Origin: Paenibacillus xylanexedens
GTDB taxonomy: Bacteria > Bacillota > Bacilli > Paenibacillales > Paenibacillaceae
Assembly (NCBI RefSeq): GCF_001908275.1
Contig: NZ_CP018620.1
Location: 5,642,001-5,706,000, forward strand
DNA: 64,000 nucleotides
Reading direction: 5' to 3'
Position 1 is the first letter of the stretch; each line of letters begins with the position of its first letter. The position numbers and the translations under genes are program-made. Shown in pieces: positions 17,534 to 26,606 of the stretch. The notes under the pieces are model-generated. The model worked only from the letters and a program-made list of their open reading frames with translations. It made no database searches and had not been told where the DNA came from.

Positions 17534-20500
17534 CTACAGGGTCTCCAAGACCACCCGTGAGCCGTTTCCGGCCTCACCTGCCGGAATCACCACAAGTTTG
17601 CGCGGCAAGCGTGCACGCAGTTCAGGCACGTGACTGATTACACCAACAGCCAATCGGTCGTCATGCAATTTTTCCAAAGAAGTAATGACGGTATCCAACA
17701 GCTCAGGGTCAAGTGTACCAAACCCTTCATCCAGGAAAAAGAATTGGAGTGGGTACTGACCTCGCAGTTGAATCTGGGCCGACAGTGCCAAGGCCAGTGA
17801 CAACGAAGTCAAAAACGTCTCGCCACCTGACAACGTTGATACCGGTCGTTTTACTCCCCCGTTGGCATCATCACAGATTACAAAACCACCGCCGGAATCC
17901 ACCTCCAGTGAATAACGCTGTTTGGTCAGGAAACGCAGACGCTGAGATGCCGCATGACTAACCTGCATCAGTTGTTCTTCGGCAATATACTCGACAAAAG
18001 CATTGCCTCTGAAAGCTGTTTGCAGTTTGCTGAGCAGTTCGCCTTGACGGCTTACTTCCACCCGCTTGTTCTCCAGTTCGGTCCACCGAACATGTCGCTG
18101 CTCCACATCCTCCAAATCACGTTCTGCACGTGCTTTGGCACGAAGGGCAGCCTCATCCTCAATTCGGACCTGCTGCAAACGTTCGGTGCAAGCTAACCAC
18201 TGTTCCTCCGATACGACAGCACCACCCAGCTTTTGTTCCAGTTCACGCAACTGGGATGCCAGTTCACGCTCACGTTCACGGTGCTGCTGGATCTCTCCTG
18301 CCAGTCGTTCTGCTTCCTGGGAAGGAATTGCCGCGGATACAACAGCATCATCCGAGTCAAACGGAGATTGTTCAAGCAACTGCTTCCACCGTTCCTGTGC
18401 TTGTTGCAGATGTTCTGTGGCCGAGGCGGCTGCCTGCTGAGCCATAACGTCTTTCTTGGCTGATTCCTGCTTCAGCGTGTCCGCTTCTTTGAAGCGTTGT
18501 GCCGAGTCCGAAGCTGTTTTCCGCAATCCATCCAGACGAGCCTGAGCCGCAGTAATCAGATCTTCTACCCGCTGCTCCCCAACCCACTGGCGCAAGCGTT
18601 CTTCCTTCTCGGCCAGCTGTTTGCTATTGCCCTGCCACTCCGTTTGCCACTGAATCAGTTGTTTGTCCAATTCAACCAGCTTCTGCTGGAGAGATTGAAT
18701 GATTTGGTCTTTATCCTCAAGGAACGTCACGCTTTTGTTAAGACGTTCCTTGATGTCTTCGGCGCGCGCATCGCGCTCCTGCATCGCCTGATAGAGGGCC
18801 TTGGCCTCCTCCTGAGCGATGCCGGGCAGTTCCGCGGCCCAGCGGCCCTGCAAAGCAGCCGCTACGGCCTCGCTCTCGGCCAGCTTGCGCTCCGCCTGGG
18901 TGAGCCCGGCACGGCCGGCCTCTTGCGCAGCTGCCGCTTCCATGCGGCGCTGCTGCGCGCCCACAGCCGCCTGCTGCAACGCGGCGGCTTCGGCCTGGAG
19001 CGGCGCTGCTGCGGCAGCCAGCGCCTGCGCGGCTTCGCGCAGCGCAGCGGCACGCGATGCCCAGCCTGCCGGGGGGCGCCCGTGTTCGGGTGCCCCGGCG
19101 GGCTCGGGCTCCGCTGCCGCAGGCGCGGCCTCGGCTGCGGCAGGAGCTTCGCCGGCCGCAGCGCCAAGCTGCGTCAGCAGGCTGCGACGTTCGTGCAGCT
19201 GCTGGCGCAGCCCAAAGCGCAGCTCCTGCAGCTCCGCGTGCAGGCTGCGCAGCAGTTCCAGGTCCGCATCGCCTGCGTGCGGACCTTCTCCCGGCGGCGC
19301 AGCCGGGAGCGGGTGATGCGGCGAGCCGCACACCGGGCATGGCTCGCCGTCGTGCAGCTCGGCGCGCAAAGCGGAGGACAGCCGGTGCAGCTCCTGCTCA
19401 CGCATCGTGCCACGCAGCTGTTCCTCCGCAAGGGCCAGCAGGCTCTGTTCGCGGCTAATATCCTGCTCACAGGCAAGCAAGGCCTCAAGGCCTGCTGACG
19501 CCTGTTCTACCAGATGCTGACGCTGATCACTCAGGCGTTTTTCTTCCTCAGCCGCCGCCTTCAGCTTGTCGGCTCCCTGTTCTGCCGATTGCTTATAGGC
19601 TTGCATGTCAGCCTTATTTTGCTGCAACTGCTCCGCGGCAGTATCCACACGATGTTTCAGTTCAAGCGCAGCTTGAAGTTGCCTGCGTTCCTCTGACTTC
19701 ACTTCATTTGGCTTGAGGCTCTCCTGTAGTTCCTCTCGCCGTTTCCGTCCGCGCTGTTGCAGTTCCTTTTCTTTCTCAAGCTGCTGTCCCAGCGTAGTTT
19801 GTTCGCTCTGCCCCTGTTCCAGCAACTGCGCGAGGCGCGAGCAATCGGCTTGAAGTCCGTCCCGTTCACGTTGCAGCTCTTTCGCTTGTTCGAGTTGCTC
19901 CAGGCGCAGCAGAAGTTTCGGTTCTTCCTCCGTCATTTGCTTGCGTGCCGTCTCAGCCTTCTCCGCTTCCTGAACAGCCAGACGCTCATGTTCCAGTGCT
20001 TGCTGATGAGCTGTCTCGGCAGTATCCTGCCGCTGCTTCTGTGTAGCCATGGCATCTCGAACCGTCTGCAATGCAGGCAGTATTGCATCTGCCGCAACGG
20101 ATTGTTTCAGCCGTTGTTCGCCTACCTCTATCTGTGGTTCCAGTGCTTTCAGCTTCTGCTGTTCATCCGTCCGGGCCTGCCGTTCGTTACTTAACTCACG
20201 AATTTTGCCCAGTTGTTCAGCTTCCTTCACAGCTTCATCCAGCGCTTTGCGGGACAATTCAGACTGCTGAACAGCGTTTTGAAGAAGACGTTTCGTTTCT
20301 TCCAGCGTCTCCTTGCTGGCATTCCCAAGTCCCTGTTGCTCCGCAGCAAGAGATTGGTGAACCATATCATTATCCTTAACCCGCCGACTTAATTTGATGG
20401 CCAGCTGATCCCCATACTTCTCCAGATGGAACAATCGTTGCAGCATCTGACGACGTTCACTGCCTTTGAGTGACAAAAACTCGGCAAACTTCCCTTGCGG

Positions 20501-20953
20501 AAGCACCACTGCCCGTGTAAAATCATCCATCTTCAAACCGATCACATCTTCAACACAGCGATTCACATCTGCCAATTTGTCGGCAAGTACCTGTTCTTCG
20601 CCATTAACCGTCTCTATGAATTTGCTGATCGTGTTACTCACCGACACTTCATTATTTCGTTTGAAACGTCGCTCTACCCGGAACCTTCGAGTGCCTTCCG
20701 CCGACATCAGTTCAAATGTAAAAGCAACCGACAACGAATCCTCTGCATGATTCATAATGCCTTGCGTCCCGTTCACCGCGCGTTCCACTTTTCCGTACAT
20801 GGCGAGTGTGATGGCATCGAGCAAGGAAGATTTACCACTACCCGTTGGACCAAAAATACCGAATAGTCCCGTCTCTGTCAGCACGGTAAAATCAATCTCC
20901 TGCATCTCCCGATAACTTTGCAGTCCGGAAACTTTTAATAAAATCGGCTTCAT
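17534..20953 (-). CDS. sbcC: exonuclease subunit SbcC
   Basis: SMC/Rad50-like ATPase that works with SbcD to process hairpins and blocked DNA ends. The 1139 residues show Walker A GPTGSGKS (35-42), long coiled coils, a zinc hook CPVC (C539/C542), then the signature TLSGGETFLTSLS and Walker B FFLDEGFGTLD. Residues about 488-729 (18766-19490) are extremely Ala/Arg/Glu-rich and encoded by DNA far richer in G+C than the rest of the gene. It overlaps sbcD by four bases as last gene of the repair operon. Confidence 0.96.
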   Translation of the reverse strand: MKPILLKVSGLQSYREMQEIDFTVLTETGLFGIFGPTGSGKSSLLDAITLAMYGKVERAVNGTQGIMNHAEDSLSVAFTFELMSAEGTRRFRVERRFKRNNEVSVSNTISKFIETVNGEEQVLADKLADVNRCVEDVIGLKMDDFTRAVVLPQGKFAEFLSLKGSERRQMLQRLFHLEKYGDQLAIKLSRRVKDNDMVHQSLAAEQQGLGNASKETLEETKRLLQNAVQQSELSRKALDEAVKEAEQLGKIRELSNERQARTDEQQKLKALEPQIEVGEQRLKQSVAADAILPALQTVRDAMATQKQRQDTAETAHQQALEHERLAVQEAEKAETARKQMTEEEPKLLLRLEQLEQAKELQRERDGLQADCSRLAQLLEQGQSEQTTLGQQLEKEKELQQRGRKRREELQESLKPNEVKSEERRQLQAALELKHRVDTAAEQLQQNKADMQAYKQSAEQGADKLKAAAEEEKRLSDQRQHLVEQASAGLEALLACEQDISREQSLLALAEEQLRGTMREQELHRLSSALRAELHDGEPCPVCGSPHHPLPAAPPGEGPHAGDADLELLRSLHAELQELRFGLRQQLHERRSLLTQLGAAAGEAPAAAEAAPAAAEPEPAGAPEHGRPPAGWASRAAALREAAQALAAAAAPLQAEAAALQQAAVGAQQRRMEAAAAQEAGRAGLTQAERKLAESEAVAAALQGRWAAELPGIAQEEAKALYQAMQERDARAEDIKERLNKSVTFLEDKDQIIQSLQQKLVELDKQLIQWQTEWQGNSKQLAEKEERLRQWVGEQRVEDLITAAQARLDGLRKTASDSAQRFKEADTLKQESAKKDVMAQQAAASATEHLQQAQERWKQLLEQSPFDSDDAVVSAAIPSQEAERLAGEIQQHRERERELASQLRELEQKLGGAVVSEEQWLACTERLQQVRIEDEAALRAKARAERDLEDVEQRHVRWTELENKRVEVSRQGELLSKLQTAFRGNAFVEYIAEEQLMQVSHAASQRLRFLTKQRYSLEVDSGGGFVICDDANGGVKRPVSTLSGGETFLTSLSLALALSAQIQLRGQYPLQFFFLDEGFGTLDPELLDTVITSLEKLHDDRLAVGVISHVPELRARLPRKLVVIPAGEAGNGSRVVLETL

Positions 20954-22134
20954 CTTTCCTCGACCTCCTCACGCACACTCGGCTCATCTTCATCCACAAG
21001 TTCCAGGAAAAGCTGTACCAGACTGTCTTCCGGTTGTGCACCACCCGTCTGACGCTGATAGAATTTACGGAACAGTTCATGTACAGGTAGCTCGGATCGT
21101 TGCTCCAAAAGTCCTGCTGCAGCCATCTCGGGATACACCGGGCGAATATGAATGATACCTTCATGTGATTTTCGCAGCTGCTGAATCTCCTTCAGGGACA
21201 TTGCCTCGTCCAGCCACACTTCCATGTCGATAAAAGCCTGCGGATCACGTCCCTCATCCAGCCAGCGATATACTTCTGCCAGACCACCACGCGCCTGCCA
21301 ACGCACAAGCGGACGCCCGGATGTTAACAAAACTTCCTCTACCTGTGCTGCTCCACCCGGTGCCAGATCAACCATCGTGACAGACTTGCTCTGCCCTGCT
21401 TCGGAGAAGCTGTAGGCCAGGGGAGAACCGCTATATCGAATCACACCGTCTCCTTTGACAGCCTGTGCACGATGAAGATGTCCAAGCGCCGTGTATTGCG
21501 CACCAATTGATAAAGACGAAGGGTCTACCGTGTAGGCCCCACCGATCTGAATCGGACGTTCCGAATCACTCTCAAGTCCGCCGAGCACATAGATATGACT
21601 CATGGCCAAGTTCACGGTATCCGGGCGAAAAGAAGCAGCCAGACGCTGCATTAACATACCCACCCGTTGACTGTATGCCTGACGAAGCACATTTTCGTCC
21701 CCATCTGTTGTCAGCAATTCATTCAATCTCGCTTCAGAAGGATAAGGCAATGCAGCAATCTGTGCAGTCTCTCCGGTTCGCTTTGCATGGATGGTTACCG
21801 CTTCAGAAGTAGGCATCCCTACGAGTGTAATGCCCTGTCTGTTCACAAGTGGAGTCACAGAAGCTACACGTTCTGGCTGATCATGATTTCCTGCAATCAC
21901 CACAAGAGGTCTTCCATGCTCCGTCAGACGCGCTGCCGCTTCATAAAAAAGTTGTTCCGCCGCTGCGGGAGGATTCACCGAATCATACACATCTCCGGCC
22001 ATCAATATGGCATCTGCCTGCTGCTCATCAGCGACCCTGACGAGTTCATCAACAAAATCTTCCTGTTCACGCAGTCGGCTTCGTCCTTCCAGCGTTTTTC
22101 CCAAATGCCAGTCCCCTGTATGCAAAATACGCAT
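20950..22134 (-). CDS. sbcD: exonuclease subunit SbcD
   Basis: Mre11-like calcineurin-fold nuclease, 394 residues, partner of SbcC. Metal motifs are present in order: HTGDWHLGK, MAGDVYDS, IAGNHDQPERV, MSHIYV and ALGHLHRAQ. I use ATG 22134 (MRILHTGDW), the family start. GTG 22146 in frame is closer to the GGAGAGGG site and cannot be excluded. It lies 59 bases after addA and overlaps sbcC. Confidence 0.95.
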   Translation of the reverse strand: MRILHTGDWHLGKTLEGRSRLREQEDFVDELVRVADEQQADAILMAGDVYDSVNPPAAAEQLFYEAAARLTEHGRPLVVIAGNHDQPERVASVTPLVNRQGITLVGMPTSEAVTIHAKRTGETAQIAALPYPSEARLNELLTTDGDENVLRQAYSQRVGMLMQRLAASFRPDTVNLAMSHIYVLGGLESDSERPIQIGGAYTVDPSSLSIGAQYTALGHLHRAQAVKGDGVIRYSGSPLAYSFSEAGQSKSVTMVDLAPGGAAQVEEVLLTSGRPLVRWQARGGLAEVYRWLDEGRDPQAFIDMEVWLDEAMSLKEIQQLRKSHEGIIHIRPVYPEMAAAGLLEQRSELPVHELFRKFYQRQTGGAQPEDSLVQLFLELVDEDEPSVREEVEER

Positions 22135-22193
22135 CGTCCGTTCCACCCCTCTCCCATATGAAATCCATGGTTTTTAATTCCGATCCAGTTCTC

Positions 22194-25100
22194 TTACAAT
22201 TCCACTGCATGTCCACCATCAAAAAAGTACAGCCATTTCCGGTCAACTTTCCGACCCAATATATCTTCAATGGCCCGTCCATACAGATCCAGCTGGAAGC
22301 CATAGTTTTCCGTAAGTTTTTCCAATCCACCGCGATGGTCCAACACCCGATCTGTCTTGTAATCGAGCAACACAAGCTCACCGTCCACCTCATACAGACA
22401 GTCAATAATTCCCCGAACCAAAACCGTTTCATTTTCAATCGTGGCCTGCATTTTATTTTCTTCATCTACAGTCTGGATTTCTGAGTTCGTAGACTGCGCA
22501 TGTAGCCATTCCACAGGGGACTGATGTGCCGGAAGTCCGTACACAAACGGAATCTCCCGTTTTACCCACGCTGCACGCAACAGCTCTTTCCCTGGTTCTG
22601 TATCGAAAAATTCGACCAGTTCTTCGAGTTCGATAGCCTCCACGTGGTGGGGCAGCAAAATCTGAAGCTCTACCAATCGCTGAGTGGTCTGCTCAATAAG
22701 CTGTGAATCAATGGCCGATCCATCTACAGGAAGATGTTGCATCAACGTATGATACACGGTCCCCCGCTCTGTCCCTGTCAATTGCTTCTCTCCCATAAAT
22801 TTGGGACGACGCAGGTGCAGTTTGAAAGACGTACCCGCAGATCCCGCATCCCAAACGTTCACCGGACGGTTTGAATCTGACCCTAACCCAGCCTCATGCT
22901 TGATAGATTCACTGGATGCACCACGATGAGCATGACTTGTTTCATCCTTGATGTTATTGATTCCTGAGGTGTTATGATCCAATAATCTCTCGGACTTCTC
23001 CCCCAGTTCCTCCATCACCTCTACGGACTGGATGTCCTGCATCGCAAGTAACGTTTTCAACTCCGTAACAGATGTACTGGCTGCTACTTGAGTTGCTGCT
23101 TCATAGGGATACGTCCATGAAAGGCGTTGATCAACCTCGTTGATCAGCCGTGTCTCCTCTTGTTGAAGAGCTACTGTAGCTGCACCTTCATCTCCAATGT
23201 TTGGGTTAGCCGTGACTTGTGCACTCTTCGTCAGCTCTTCTACTGTTGAGGATGGAACCAACTTCACAGGCTGAACGGCTTTTAGTGCAGCAATTCGTTC
23301 TTTCCGTACCTCAGTCATCACGTCTTCTTCTCCGAGTGTCTGATCCACTACATGATCACGGGATACCTGTTCGGCGGAAATAATAGAAATCGCCCAGCGT
23401 GATTGATCATCTGCAAGACAGGCTGAGAACGAACCATTGCTTCCAGCAAGTTCACGCAGCACAGCCGCATCTGGATGTCTCATCAGGGATGGTCCAATCC
23501 AGTCCAGGTAACTCCGTCCAGCAGCCAGCAAATAGTCTGGCAATGCCAATTCAGGGCTATCTTTGACCTGAGACCACGCCAGCGCTTTTTTCGCGGCATC
23601 TTTTACAGTACCTAGCAAAACCATTTTCTCTTTGGGACGGGTCAACGCAACATACAGCACACGCATCTCTTCAGCAAGCAGTTCAAATTGCGCACGACGA
23701 CGAATCGCCAGATTGGCTAATGTAGGATAGGCAACCCGGTTCTCACGATCCACAAACCTCGGGCCAAATCCCAGTTCCTTATGCATTAGAAACGGTGCGT
23801 TCAAGTCCTGTTGATTAAACATCTTGGATATGCCACCGACAAAAACAATTGGAAACTCCAAACCTTTACTCCTGTGAATCGTCATGATACGTACGGCGTT
23901 GTCCTGCTCGCCAGAACTACTTGCTACAGTCCCGAGGTCTCCCCCGTTTTCCCGCAGTCTGGAAACATAGGTCAGGAAACGGAACAAGCCGCGATTCGCA
24001 GTTGTTTCCTCATATTGTCGTGCGCGATCGTACAGTGCCTTAAGATTACTTTGACGTTGCAGTCCTCCTGGAAGACCACCAACCCAGTCCAAATAACCGG
24101 TTTCCCGATACATACGCCAGATCAGTTCACTTAGACTGCCTTGCCTTGCCTCAAGTCTCCACTGCTCCAATTGACGCATAAAACGAATTAACTTTTGCTG
24201 TAATTCCGAGCCTGAGATCTCTGTTATGCCCAAATCCTCACTTGCATGTCCCGCAACACCAGCATCTTGCATTCCATCTGTATGCACTTTATGCACATCG
24301 GATTCATAGACATCATCCAGGATCTCTGCCTCGACTGAAGCTGCTGTCTCCCGCTCCCTCTGTTCCATCTCTGCCCAGGCTTCCGGCCACTGCAACTGGA
24401 CCATATTGGAATCAGGATGATTATCCTGCCTGGATTGTTGTACATCGCTCCAATCTCCCGCAGCCGATATAACCGCATCATAGAATGACTGTCTTTTGTC
24501 ACCAAGCCGAATCTGTGCCAGTTCCTCTTCATCCAGTCCAACAATCGGGGAACGAAGCACGGAAGCGAGCGGAATATCCTGTCTTGGATTATCAACAAGC
24601 TGAAGCAGAGACATCATGATTTCCACTTCTGTAGCCTGAAAATAGCCCTTGCTCTGTTCTCCTCCAGCAGGAATTCCCTGCTGTCTGAATTCCTCAATCA
24701 TGAGCGGGGCCCACATCAAGGTTGAACGCAGCAAGATGACCATGTCACCGTAACGTGCCGGGCGCATCGTTTGCAGGGCTTTGTCATATACATGGAGGGC
24801 AGGTTTGTCCGTATCCCCAACCATCTCACGAATGCGCCTTGCGATCGCCCTCGCTTCCAACTGGGCTGTTTCAAGTTCGGCACTCTCCAGTTCTGCGGAG
24901 ACCGATGCATCCCCATTCTCATCCGTACTCTCTGTCAGATCAGGCCCACCACCCTGACGATCAATCAACATGAGTTCAGGTATATACGCCTGATCTCCAA
25001 GCGTCTCTGACGGGAACGTAGCTCCATATGCCAGCTGAGCTCGTTCATCGTAAGCAATCTCTGCTACACCTTCGTTCATGAGTTGCCGGAATATCATATT

Positions 25101-26606
25101 GACCGAATGCACGACTTCCGCACGACTGCGGAAATTCCGCGCAAGATCAATACGTTGACCTGTACGACTCAGATGATTTCCCACCATTCCGTCCTCACGT
25201 GTGCTCGCTCCATATTGGCGATACTTGTTCATAAATAGACCCGGCTCGGCCAACCGGAAACGATAGATACTCTGTTTTACATCACCGACCATGAATCGGT
25301 TACCCGGGTTTTCTCTGGAGATCAGTTTCACGATATCTTCTTGAACCGTATTGGTGTCCTGATATTCATCAAGCAACACTTCATCGAATCGCGAACGGTA
25401 CTCCATAGCCGCATCGGAAGGCATCGACAATTCAGGCGTTGAATCCTCATGTCGTAAAATGTGAAGACAGTAATGCTCCAGATCACTGAAGTCAACTTGC
25501 CCACGTTCCTGTTTGGCCTGTCGATAACGTTCTCCAAATGTACTAACCAACTTCGACAACTCCTGCATGAGTGGTGCCGCTTGCTCCAACTCCTGCCAGA
25601 ACGCAAACGCACTTCTTCCGAACAATGAACCTTTCAGGTCGGTAACTGCCTTTTTCGCGGCCTCACGGAGTTCCTTCACCTGATCCTGTAAAGCCGGGTC
25701 CGTCTGATCTTTTTTGCAGGGTTTCAGTTTGCCAAATACAGCGGGTTGAAACACTTCAGGCAACCTCTCCCATGGCATAATCTCAACCGCAGACAACAGT
25801 TCTTCTACCATCACCAGGTCTTCTTTTAACGTATCTGCATAAGGTGCCGGACCTTCAGGCTGCATGGAAATATGGATGCCTTGACGAAGCAGTCCTGCTG
25901 CACCACTTAAAGCAAGAGCCGCATCACGCAAAATACTCTGAACCCATGCTGAATGTCCAAGCGCCTCTACACTTTCCACCTGAAAAGCGGATGCCATCTC
26001 GGAGAGCCAATGATCCGGCCAGGAATGACTGCGGGAGAAATCATATAATCGTTGCACCAGTCGATGCATGGCATCATCATTTCGTTCTCCACTGAACCAG
26101 TCCACCAATTCGCGGAATGTACTCCCTTCATCTTCTTCGCCATACTTTTCCTCAAATAGTTCTTCAAGCAGTTCCTGGCGCATGATTTCCGCTTCATTTT
26201 CATTCAGGATACGGAAAGCCGGGTTCAACGGAATTTGCTGATAGTAACGGCGAATGACTTCCATACAGAATGAATGCAGCGTTGTAATAGATGCACGTCC
26301 AAGCAGCGAGAGCTGCTTACGCAGATGCTCTTCTCCAGGCTGTTCTTCAAGCGCACGTTCCAGCGCTTCCCGAATCCGTTGTTTCATCTCGGCGGCGGCG
26401 GCTTTGGTAAATGTAGCTACAAGCAAACGATCCACACTGTATCCTTGGGAGGGATCTGCGATCTTGCGAATAATTCGTTCAACCAGTACGGCTGTCTTGC
26501 CTGATCCCGCCGCTGCGGCAACAAGGATGTCTTCTCCGCTTTCCGAGATGGCACTCCACTGGTCATCACTCCAGAAGCTACCCTCCGGTTTTGGCATATT
26601 CGTCAT
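22194..26606 (-). CDS. addA: ATP-dependent helicase/nuclease subunit A (AddA)
   Basis: UvrD-like helicase with a C-terminal RecB-type nuclease. With AddB it resects double-strand breaks and responds to Chi. The 1470 residues contain Walker A AAAAGSGKTAVL, LLDEYQDTN, later helicase motifs (IMTIHRSKGLEFPIVF) and the nuclease core GIIDCLYEVDGELVLLDYKT. It is longer than the 1232-residue B. subtilis protein. Hydrophilic inserts near residues 720-795 and 1205-1250 account for part of this. It overlaps addB by four bases. Confidence 0.95.
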   Translation of the reverse strand: MTNMPKPEGSFWSDDQWSAISESGEDILVAAAAGSGKTAVLVERIIRKIADPSQGYSVDRLLVATFTKAAAAEMKQRIREALERALEEQPGEEHLRKQLSLLGRASITTLHSFCMEVIRRYYQQIPLNPAFRILNENEAEIMRQELLEELFEEKYGEEDEGSTFRELVDWFSGERNDDAMHRLVQRLYDFSRSHSWPDHWLSEMASAFQVESVEALGHSAWVQSILRDAALALSGAAGLLRQGIHISMQPEGPAPYADTLKEDLVMVEELLSAVEIMPWERLPEVFQPAVFGKLKPCKKDQTDPALQDQVKELREAAKKAVTDLKGSLFGRSAFAFWQELEQAAPLMQELSKLVSTFGERYRQAKQERGQVDFSDLEHYCLHILRHEDSTPELSMPSDAAMEYRSRFDEVLLDEYQDTNTVQEDIVKLISRENPGNRFMVGDVKQSIYRFRLAEPGLFMNKYRQYGASTREDGMVGNHLSRTGQRIDLARNFRSRAEVVHSVNMIFRQLMNEGVAEIAYDERAQLAYGATFPSETLGDQAYIPELMLIDRQGGGPDLTESTDENGDASVSAELESAELETAQLEARAIARRIREMVGDTDKPALHVYDKALQTMRPARYGDMVILLRSTLMWAPLMIEEFRQQGIPAGGEQSKGYFQATEVEIMMSLLQLVDNPRQDIPLASVLRSPIVGLDEEELAQIRLGDKRQSFYDAVISAAGDWSDVQQSRQDNHPDSNMVQLQWPEAWAEMEQRERETAASVEAEILDDVYESDVHKVHTDGMQDAGVAGHASEDLGITEISGSELQQKLIRFMRQLEQWRLEARQGSLSELIWRMYRETGYLDWVGGLPGGLQRQSNLKALYDRARQYEETTANRGLFRFLTYVSRLRENGGDLGTVASSSGEQDNAVRIMTIHRSKGLEFPIVFVGGISKMFNQQDLNAPFLMHKELGFGPRFVDRENRVAYPTLANLAIRRRAQFELLAEEMRVLYVALTRPKEKMVLLGTVKDAAKKALAWSQVKDSPELALPDYLLAAGRSYLDWIGPSLMRHPDAAVLRELAGSNGSFSACLADDQSRWAISIISAEQVSRDHVVDQTLGEEDVMTEVRKERIAALKAVQPVKLVPSSTVEELTKSAQVTANPNIGDEGAATVALQQEETRLINEVDQRLSWTYPYEAATQVAASTSVTELKTLLAMQDIQSVEVMEELGEKSERLLDHNTSGINNIKDETSHAHRGASSESIKHEAGLGSDSNRPVNVWDAGSAGTSFKLHLRRPKFMGEKQLTGTERGTVYHTLMQHLPVDGSAIDSQLIEQTTQRLVELQILLPHHVEAIELEELVEFFDTEPGKELLRAAWVKREIPFVYGLPAHQSPVEWLHAQSTNSEIQTVDEENKMQATIENETVLVRGIIDCLYEVDGELVLLDYKTDRVLDHRGGLEKLTENYGFQLDLYGRAIEDILGRKVDRKWLYFFDGGHAVEL

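Noticed and set aside
18497..19498. Long ORFs on both strands in the sbcC G+C-rich patch
   Set aside because: High G+C removes stop codons in all frames; the sbcC frame carries the zinc hook and continuous family sequence.
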